A stretch of 27,500 nucleotides of DNA from positions 290,712-318,211 of the forward strand of contig CAJNDS010000213.1 of NCBI GenBank assembly GCA_905221605.1. The letters run 5' to 3'. Below are positions 22,494 to 27,500 of the stretch, piece by piece. The stretch is from Symbiodinium natans. Its lineage: Eukaryota; Sar; Dinophyceae; Suessiales; Symbiodiniaceae. The position numbers and the translations under genes are program-made. Under the pieces are notes generated by a model, which did no database searches, had not been told where the DNA came from, and was given only the letters and a program-made list of their open reading frames with translations. Within the stretch, counting starts at the first letter, position 1. Each line of letters opens with the position of its first letter.

Positions 22494-22635
22494 AGAGGCT
22501 CTGTGAGTCGCTGTACTGGAGTATGGAGAGAGGCGGCTGATTTGAGCAGATGGCCTCGCGCGCCTTGTCGCGAGGGCAGAGCGGAGGAATCGTGGGGAGG
22601 ATGCAGGGCACGAGGCGACCGAAGGATGACTCGGA
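22494..22635 (-). CDS. SMYD-like gene, SET exon before MYND
   Basis: 142 nt, acceptor CTAACTCGGAG, donor AGCCTCT|GTCGCTGG. Reads SESSFGRLVPCILPTIPPLC then PRDKAREAICSNQPPLSILQ and YSDSQSL. The part GEAI-like (AREAICSNQPPLSILQ) fits the stretch between the SET start and MYND in SMYD proteins. A second donor at 22461 (GGG|GTTTCGGG) would lengthen it. Confidence 0.65.
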
Positions 22636-22667
22636 CTCCGAGTTAGGGCAGACCGAGGCACCGAGAA

Positions 22668-22778
22668 CCCTAAACCCTGAACCCTGAAACCTGAACCCGA
22701 AACCCTAAACCCTAAACCCTAAACCCTGAACCCTAAACCCTGAACCCTGAACCCGAAACCCTAAACCCTAAACCCGAG
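22668..22778 (-). repeat. CCCTAAA/CCCTGAA mixed array
   Basis: Fifteen units alternating CCCTAAA, CCCTGAA and CCCGAAA. Confidence 0.93.
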
Positions 22779-22787
22779 CCACCCCAC

Positions 22788-22884
22788 CTCCACGTCCACG
22801 CCCGCAGCAAGGCCTCGGCCCCGGCCGTCGCTGAGCCGCTCGGCACGCAAGCGGCCCACGCGGAAGGGGCTGTAGACCTTGCGA
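22788..22884 (-). CDS. SMYD-like gene, SET start exon
   Basis: Ninety-seven nt, acceptor AACCTCCTCCAG, donor GTGGAG|GTGGGG. Reads RKVYSPFRVGRLRAERLSDG then RGRGLAAGVDVE. G(R)GRGLAA..D is the SET N-terminal motif that binds SAM. Confidence 0.8.
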
Positions 22885-22896
22885 CTGGAGGAGGTT

Positions 22897-23050
22897 TGGG
22901 GTTTCGGGTTTAGGGTTTGGGGTTTAGGGTTTAGGGTTAGGGTTTAGGGTTTAGGGTTTAGGGTTTAGGGTTTAGGGTTTAGGGTTTAGGGTTTAGGGTT
23001 TAGGGTTTAGGGTTTAGGGTTTAGGGTTTAGGGTTTAGGGTTTAGGGTTT
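22897..23050 (+). repeat. (TTTAGGG)n array
   Basis: About 22 near-perfect units. Confidence 0.96.
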
Positions 23051-23534
23051 CCATTGAGATGCTGCCTTTGGGGACTGTTCGGTTTCCTATTCTCTGGGAA
23101 ACATGGGAGGCAGGGGCTGTCAGAGCCTGAGCTGGCCAAACCGTTTTCCCCCTAAACCCTAAACCCTAAACCCTAAACCCTCAAGCCTAAACCCTAAACT
23201 GGGGTTAGGCGCACCCCTCAACAAACCAAAAACAAAACCCAAAGCCTACACCCTAAAACCCTAAAACCCTAAAACCCGAAAACCCTAAAACCCTAAAACC
23301 CTAAAACCCGAAAACCCTAAAACCCTCATACATCTACACCTTGAAGCCCCTAAAACCCCGCCCCCAAGACACCCCCAAACCCCTGAACCCCCCCCCCCCC
23401 CCCCCCCTTTAGAAAAAAAAATGATGAAACCCTAAAACCCCTAATGCCCAACCCCCCCCCCCCCCATCACCAAAAAAAACAACAACTAGAACCCCAAAAA
23501 AACCCTAAAGCCCAAAGCCTGAAGCCTAAAGCCT
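23051..23534. other. Intron: CCCTAAAA octamers, poly(C) runs
   Basis: Unique about 100 bp, a short CCCTAAA array at 23152-23175, the octamer CCCTAAAA at 23250-23325, C17 at about 23391-23407 and C14 at about 23452-23465. No exon supported. Confidence 0.6.
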
Positions 23535-23600
23535 AAACCCTAAACCCTAAACCCTAAACCTAAACCCTAAACCCTAAACCCTAAACCCAAAACCCTAAAC
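23535..23600 (-). repeat. (CCCTAAA)n array
   Basis: Nine units; sense GTTTAGGG at its edge is the donor of the next exon. Confidence 0.93.
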
Positions 23601-23696
23601 CTCCCAAAGTGCCTCGGGATGACGGCCGGGCCATGATTCGGACTGCGACCCCGTCCTTGGCAGACGCCGAGCTCCCCCAAACTCCGCCCGAAGCCA
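23601..23696 (-). CDS. Candidate exon, possibly SMYD-like gene N-terminus
   Basis: Ninety-six nt between acceptor AACCCTTCAG and donor TGGGAG|GTTTAGGG. All three frames are open, so the protein is uncertain; the frame GFGRSLGELGVCQGRGRSPN ends in the phase required by the exon at 22788-22884. Another frame has an ATG. Confidence 0.45.
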
Positions 23697-23700
23697 CTGA

Positions 23701-23865
23701 AGGGTTTAGGGTTTAGGGTTTAGGGTTTAGGGTTTAGGGTTTAGGGTTTAGGGTTTAGGGTTTAGGGTTTAGGGTTTAGGGTTTAGGGTTTAGGGTTTAG
23801 GGTTTAGGGTTTTTAGGGTTTAGGGTTTTTAGGGTTTAGGGTTTAGGGTTTAGTGTTTGTTTAGA
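23701..23865 (+). repeat. (TTTAGGG)n array
   Basis: About 22 units with two TTTTTAGGG slips. Confidence 0.96.
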
Positions 23866-23924
23866 GGCTTTGGGCTTACGGATCCCTTACGGGGCCTGGG
23901 TTTAGGGCTTGGGGTTTAGCTGTT

Positions 23925-24060
23925 TAGGGGTTTAGGAATTTAGCGGTTTAGGGGTTTAGGGGTTTAGGGGTTTAGGGGTTTAGGGGTTTAGGGGTTTAGG
24001 GGTTTAGGGGTTTAGGGGTTTAGGGGTTTAGGGGTTTAGGGGTTTAGGGCTTAGGGCTTG
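23925..24060 (+). repeat. (TTTAGGGG)n octamer array
   Basis: About 14 copies of TTTAGGGG, the unit used at many protist and green-algal telomeres, surrounded by heptad arrays. Confidence 0.95.
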
Positions 24061-24215
24061 GGGTTACGGTAAAGGGATGTAGGGTTTCGGGGTTAGTTTA
24101 TGGTTTAGGCGGCTAGGGCTTTAGGGTGTAGGGGTTACCTTAACCTACAACTCGATTGATGACTTCGAGCAGCAGTTTTGAAAAGTGGAGATATCCCGGT
24201 AATTTCGGACCCATA

Positions 24216-24346
24216 CTTGGAGGTTCATGGTACCTGCTTAGCCAATCATAGCTGTACTTCTAACCATATTGGGGCACTAAAGGGTCTTACAAGTGGGTTA
24301 TAAGTACAGCCATAATTTGGGTTCATAAGTACCATGAACCTACAAG
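24216..24346. repeat. Foldback element, family II
   Basis: 131 bp; ends CTTGGAGGTTCATGGTACCT and AAGTACCATGAACCTACAAG. Same family as the nested copies at 16530-16796. Confidence 0.75.
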
Positions 24347-24489
24347 CATTCAGGCCCCCAAAGGTTCTGAAAACTCGAACCTAGGCCCTCAAGAGAACTT
24401 CGGATGGGCTTACCTAGGGCTTTGGATTGGCTCAGGGCTTTGGACAGGGTTTGGGGTTTAGCCGGGTTTAAGGCTTCGAGCTTCGGGCT

Positions 24490-24590
24490 TCGGATGGGTC
24501 TAGGGTCTAGGGTTTAGATTTTAAGGTTTAGGGTTTAGGGTTTAGGGTTTAGGGTTTAGGGCTTAGGGTTTAGGGTTTAGGGTTTACAAA
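24490..24590 (+). repeat. TTTAGGG array, degenerate
   Basis: About ten clear units after TCTAGGG variants. 24590-24737 after it is G-rich and shows no gene. Confidence 0.9.
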
Positions 24591-24737
24591 GGTTTAGGTT
24601 TCAGGGTCTCGGGTTTTGGGTCTAGGCAGAAGAATGGATTCGGGGGCTTGTGCGTTCTCTGTTGGAAGAACCGGCGTGGGGTTGAAGGTTTATTGGGTTC
24701 CGGTGTGGGGCAGGGGGGCAGGGGTTGGTCTGTGAGT

Positions 24738-24930
24738 GGGTTTAGGGTTTAGGGTTTAGGGCTTAAGGTTTAAGGTTTAAGGTTTAGGGTGTAGGGTTTA
24801 GGGTTTAGGGTTTAGGGTTTAGGGTTTAGGGTTTAGGGTTTAGGGTTTAGGGTTTAGGGTTTAGGGTTTAGGGTTTAGGGTTTAGGGTTTAGGGTTTAGG
24901 GTTTAGGGTTTAGGGTTTAGGGTTTAGGGT
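24738..24930 (+). repeat. (TTTAGGG)n array
   Basis: About 26 units with TTTAAGG variants at the left edge. Confidence 0.96.
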
Positions 24931-24937
24931 TATTCAC

Positions 24938-25037
24938 CCGACTTTGTTGGGGGACGATTTTGGCCCGTACTGCGGCCCGGCTGCCAGTCTGGTTGGTGCG
25001 AAGCGCAGTAGCCTCCAGGGCAACTGGATCGGTAGGG
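24938..25037 (-). CDS. Candidate exon, unknown product
   Basis: Acceptor CCCTGAAGAG, donor AAGTCGG|GTGAATAAC. Reads PYRSSCPGGYCASHQPDWQP then GRSTGQNRPPTKS. Cys-Gly-Pro rich; no family recognised. Flanked by TTTAGGG on both sides. Confidence 0.5.
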
Positions 25038-25042
25038 CTCTT

Positions 25043-25118
25043 CAGGGTTTAGGGTTTAGGGTTTAGGGTTTAGGGTTTAGGGTTTAGGGTTTAGGGTTTA
25101 GGGTTTAGGGTTTAGGGT
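25043..25118 (+). repeat. (TTTAGGG)n array
   Basis: Eleven near-perfect units. Confidence 0.95.
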
Positions 25119-25131
25119 AGCTCGATTTCAG

Positions 25132-25222
25132 GATGGAAGAGGCTTGGAGCTACATCTCCAGCAATGCCCCTGCAGCCACCAAAGTCAATGCCCTTTCGGG
25201 CTTAGATAGGGAGCGCGAGCTA
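25132..25222 (+). CDS. Candidate plus-strand exon, unknown product
   Basis: Ninety-one nt, acceptor TCGATTTCAG, GC donor GAGCTA|GCTAAACC. Reads MEEAWSYISSNAPAATKVNA then LSGLDREREL; the minus strand is interrupted. One of three convincing plus-strand exons among minus-strand genes. Confidence 0.5.
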
Positions 25223-25225
25223 GCT

Positions 25226-25285
25226 AAACCCTAAACCCTAAACCCAAAACCCTAAATCCTAAACCCTAACCCAAAACCCTAAGTG
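25226..25285 (-). repeat. CCCTAAA array, degenerate
   Basis: Eight units with CCCAAAA and CCTAACC variants. Confidence 0.88.
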
Positions 25286-25440
25286 TGTTGACGAGCCCCC
25301 ATTTTGAATGCCGAATGGCTTGTTTGAAGCAACCCGCAGTAGGCTTCTGCGACAAGTAGACTCGACGAGCTGTCCTATCCTCTCACCCCACAAATTATAG
25401 GGTCCCTAGGTACCTACCCCCCTTGAGCCTCCCTCCCTTA

Positions 25441-25492
25441 AGAACCCTAACCCTAAACCCTAAACCCGAAACCCTAAACCCTAAACCCTATC
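25441..25492 (-). repeat. CCCTAAA short array
   Basis: Seven units. Confidence 0.9.
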
Positions 25493-25609
25493 AACAAACT
25501 CCGCCTGGGAATCCCTCTTTCGGATTGCCCAAGGCCGAGTACAAGATGGCGGAGGGCATCGGCGCTTCGGCCATGGCTTCGAGTCGAGGACTCCCAGAGG
25601 CTCCAATAC
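25493..25609 (+). CDS. Candidate exon, strand uncertain
   Basis: Plus frame PPGNPSFGLPKAEYKMAEGI then GASAMASSRGLPEAPIP is open through the whole unique block between two CCCTAAA arrays; a minus frame is open too. No clear donor. Confidence 0.3.
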
Positions 25610-25705
25610 CCCTAAACCCTAAACCCTAAACCCTAAATCCTAAACCCTAAACCCTAAACCCTAAACCCTAAATCCTAAACCCTAAACCCTAAACCCTAAA
25701 CCCTG
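25610..25705 (-). repeat. (CCCTAAA)n array
   Basis: About 13 units, two CCTAAAT variants. The 25706-25889 stretch after it shows no gene. Confidence 0.95.
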
Positions 25706-25889
25706 AACCCTCTTGTAGTTTAAGGAATAGTCCTCAATTGAGGGTTATTGGAGTCCCCGGGCTGAAGAGGGGTTAAAGTTACAAGTTGCAAGTGTCTGCT
25801 GCCGGTGTAGCACTAAATTTGCGACTAGGACGACGTCACAATGACGATATGATGACAGGAGGAATGAAATGCCATGAGTAAGAAAACAC

Positions 25890-25978
25890 CCTAAGCCCTG
25901 AACCCTAAACCCTAAACCCTATGAACCCTAAACCCTAAACCCGATAAACCCTAAACCCTAAACCCTACAAACCCTAAA
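25890..25978 (-). repeat. CCCTAAA array with interruptions
   Basis: About eleven units broken by TATGAA, GATAAA and ACAAA. Confidence 0.9.
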
Positions 25979-26023
25979 CAGCATTCCTAAACATCCGTCC
26001 ACCAAACTGAGAGCCATACTTAC

Positions 26024-26092
26024 GAATCTGATCGCTGCAGTTTCTGCGCCCTGTCCATGCTGACCCGGACTCAAGGATTGCAATCCCGACAT
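26024..26092 (-). CDS. Candidate first coding exon, unknown product
   Basis: ATG at 26092, 23 codons MSGLQSLSPGQHGQGAETAA then IRF, followed by the canonical donor GTAAGTATGG. Upstream (higher coordinates) is a poly(T)/poly(G) run and a foldback element, with no clear acceptor, so it could be a 5' exon. Confidence 0.45.
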
Positions 26093-26100
26093 TGCCCTGA

Positions 26101-26142
26101 TTTTTTTTCCTTTCTTTTTTTTTTTTGGGGGGGGGGGGGTGG
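26101..26142 (+). repeat. Poly(T)-poly(G) tract
   Basis: T8-CC-TTTC-T13 followed by G13 and TG6: low complexity directly abutting a foldback element. Confidence 0.9.
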
Positions 26143-26242
26143 GGGGATGTTCCCCCTTATAATCACAGTCCTTCATTGGGACTATAGTACCCTCCACTAT
26201 GATCCCTATTAAGGACTGTTAGTACAGGGGGGCAACATCCCC
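26143..26242. repeat. Foldback element, family I
   Basis: 100 bp; GGGGATGTTCCCCCTTATAA then TCACAGTCCTT at the left, AAGGACTGTTAGTACAGGGG then GGCAACATCCCC at the right. The most complete family I copy. Confidence 0.8.
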
Positions 26243-26344
26243 AGGGGGGGATTCTGAAGGAAACTAGCAGCAACTCCTTTACGCTTCGGTTGTTAAGCAG
26301 GCTTCTCTGGGCCTCCTCAGCACCGGGAGCCTGCAAAACCGCAA

Positions 26345-26589
26345 GCCCTTAAACCCTTAAACCCTGAAACCCCTAAACCCTTAAACCCTTAACCCTTAAA
26401 CCCTAAAACCCTAAAACCCTTAAGCCCTCAACCCTAAAACCCTAAAACCCTTAACCCCTTAAACCCGTAAACCCTTAAACCCTTAAGCCCTTAAACCCTT
26501 AAACCCCTCAAACCCTTAAGCCCTTAAACCCTTAAACCCTTAAACCCCTGAAGCCTAAACCCTTAACCCTAAACCCCTAAACCCTAAAC
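26345..26589 (-). repeat. (CCCTTAAA)n octamer array
   Basis: About 28 units of CCCTTAAA with CCCTAAAA and CCCTTAAG variants; mirror of the TTTAAGGG array at 1536-1690. Confidence 0.95.
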
Positions 26590-26692
26590 CCTGCAGCTTT
26601 CCGAAGCATGGGTGCCAATTGCTCTGGAGGGTTGATCGGATTTCAGGGGGTAGGGGAGGTGCCCTTTCTTGGCAAGCAGTGACTCCAGCAGC
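26590..26692 (-). CDS. Candidate exon, unknown product
   Basis: 103 nt, acceptor CTAAACCAG, donor TGCAGG|GTTTAGGG. Reads LLESLLAKKGHLPYPLKSDQ then PSRAIGTHASESCR. Good splice context and protein-like composition; no family recognised. Confidence 0.55.
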
Positions 26693-26694
26693 CT

Positions 26695-26760
26695 GGTTTA
26701 GGGTTTAGGTTTTTTTTTTAGGGTTTAGGGTTTAGGGTTTCGGGTTTAGGGTTTAGGGTT
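26695..26760 (+). repeat. TTTAGGG array
   Basis: Seven units with a T9 slip. Confidence 0.92.
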
Positions 26761-26766
26761 CTGTGC

Positions 26767-26874
26767 TCAACAACCACTGAACCCTGATGTTTTCGCTGAA
26801 CCAGGATGTTTTCCCGTGGCATGTTGCCTCACTGCCTCGGCTTTTCGAGCGCTTTCTTCTTGAAGCGCTGTCGC
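26767..26874 (-). CDS. Possible C-terminal exon, weak
   Basis: Frame ATALQEESARKAEAVRQHAT then GKHPGSAKTSGFSGC to TGA at 26767; helix-like first half. No convincing acceptor. Confidence 0.28.
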   Translation of the reverse strand, partial: ATALQEESARKAEAVRQHATGKHPGSAKTSGFSGC

Positions 26875-26944
26875 AACCCAGAACCCTTACCAATCTGCCT
26901 TGCTACAGATCGTTAACCCTAAGCCCTAAACCCTAACCCTGGTT

Positions 26945-27065
26945 CAGGGTTTGGGGTTTCGGGTGGGTTTGGGGCTGGGTTTAGGGTTTTGGGCTTGGCG
27001 TTTGACGTTTGGGTGTTCTGGTTGGGGCTTAGGCTTTAGGATTTAGGGTTTAGGGTTTAGGGTTT
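26945..27065 (+). repeat. Degenerate TTTAGGG repeat
   Basis: TTTAGGG, TTTGGGG, TTTCGGG and longer variants. 27066-27187 after it has no gene I can support. Confidence 0.8.
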
Positions 27066-27187
27066 GAGGTCTGATGTTTTCGGGTAGAATTGAAGGGGGC
27101 CCTTAGGACCTGGATATCAGCAGGGCTCGTGGTAGATGGTTATACACCAATTAGAGACCAGATCACGAGACCGTTTCCCACCGCGCC

Positions 27188-27345
27188 TAAGCCCTAAACC
27201 CGACACCCAAACCTCCCCAAGGCCTCCCCCCAAACCCTAAACCCTAAACCCTTCGAACCCCAAACCTGAAACCCTTCGAACGCCAAACCTGAAACCCTTC
27301 GAACCCCAAACTTTAAACCCTTCGAACCCGAACCTCGATAAGCCC
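27188..27345 (-). repeat. CCCTAAA repeat with 24 bp higher-order unit
   Basis: At 27247-27330 a unit CCCTTCGAACCCCAAACCTG + AAAC occurs three times with point differences, then decays. Confidence 0.85.
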
Positions 27346-27424
27346 CCGCCCCCTCCCCAGAAGCGAAGCTCAGCCCTGAGCGGGCTTAAAGCAGCCGCGC
27401 CCGCATGGCCGGCGCACGGCTTTG
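27340..27424 (-). CDS. Candidate exon at window edge
   Basis: Acceptor AACACCTCAG, frame KPCAGHAGAAALSPLRAELR then FWGGG. The donor is unclear; small and GC-rich, so weak. Confidence 0.35.
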
Positions 27425-27500
27425 CTGAGGTGTTGAGGTTTGGGAGGGTTTCTTTTTTGGGTTTCTTTAGGGCTTCTTTAAGGTGCATTCGGGGTTGCTT

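Larger units (their letters stand above)
17230..23696 (-). other. Gene (multi-exon): SMYD-like SET/MYND lysine methyltransferase
   Basis: Manual gene model, minus strand. Exons in order: 23696-23601 (tentative), 22884-22788, 22635-22494, 22237-22170, 22025-21927, 21496-21468, 21348-21218, 20829-20723, 20482-20405, 19845-19768, 18726-18655, and the last from about 18210 to the stop at 17230. Phase agrees at every join. Domain order is that of SMYD proteins: SET start (SDGRGRGLAAGVDVEVG), MYND zinc finger inserted in SET (CTHCHRFCGSL ... GCGAVFCSEAC ... GWHRVLC), helical linker, SET core (ALSNHSCQPNFTMRYADG, GDELNLAYV), post-SET cysteines (FVCTCRRC). Known: such enzymes transfer methyl from SAM to protein lysines. 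Inferred: substrate unknown; both N-terminal end and promoter are uncertain. Confidence 0.8.

Noticed and set aside
25321-25360. Hairpin CTTGTTTGAAGC...GGCTTCTGCGACAAG considered as tRNA-like
   Set aside because: No cloverleaf, no A/B box and no CCA-compatible acceptor stem; at most a small hairpin.
531-27345. Chromosome end or true telomere
   Set aside because: Arrays alternate orientation, are short, and are interspersed with exons and a retrotransposon over the entire window, so they are interstitial.

Overview
The window looks like nuclear DNA of a dinoflagellate, most likely a symbiodiniacean-type genome. The evidence is the high-GC coding fragments cut into very short exons, splice donors of GT, GC and GA type, an RT with the HGDD variant active site, and a copy of the dinoflagellate spliced-leader sequence inside the LTRs of a retrotransposon. 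No prokaryotic-style genes are present. The most striking property is that most non-coding DNA is plant-type telomere heptad (TTTAGGG / CCCTAAA) and its 7-9 bp variants, in dozens of short arrays of both orientations through the whole window. This is not a chromosome end.

Layout. (1) 0.1-13.2 kb, minus strand: at least eleven short exons that I joined by eye using splice sites and codon phase. They encode a multi-pass membrane protein whose pore exons read TTVGYGD (K+ selectivity filter) followed by a hydrophobic pore-lining helix. (2) 3251-10505: a complete 7255 bp Ty1/copia retrotransposon with two identical 113 bp LTRs, in the same orientation as the channel gene, inside the intron that separates the exon at 10671-10731 from the pore-helix exon at 1935-1974. 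It carries gag, protease, integrase, RT and RNase H in copia order, but in four frame segments after gag and with the middle of the integrase core deleted. (3) 13.2-17.2 kb: scattered candidate exons, telomere-like arrays and foldback elements. (4) 17.2-23.7 kb, minus strand: a SMYD-like SET/MYND methyltransferase gene, again a string of 29-142 nt exons (SET start, MYND zinc finger, linker) ending in one long exon of about 1 kb with the SET core, post-SET cysteines and an acidic tail. (5) 23.7-27.5 kb: more short candidate exons of unidentified product between arrays.

How the parts fit. The arrays are not random filler: in both genes they form the introns. The heptad itself gives the donor (G|GTTTAGGG) and, slightly mutated, the acceptor (CCCTCAG|, CCCTTCAG|). 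Several introns begin with sense TTTAGGG and end with sense CCCTAAA, so the intron ends could pair. In the SMYD gene three introns are flanked by direct repeats of 16-22 bp; one is perfect (17 bp), and removing the array plus one repeat copy restores the MYND reading frame. This is the pattern expected of introner-type insertions that carry telomere-like repeat. All exon joins are manual predictions; RNA evidence would be decisive.
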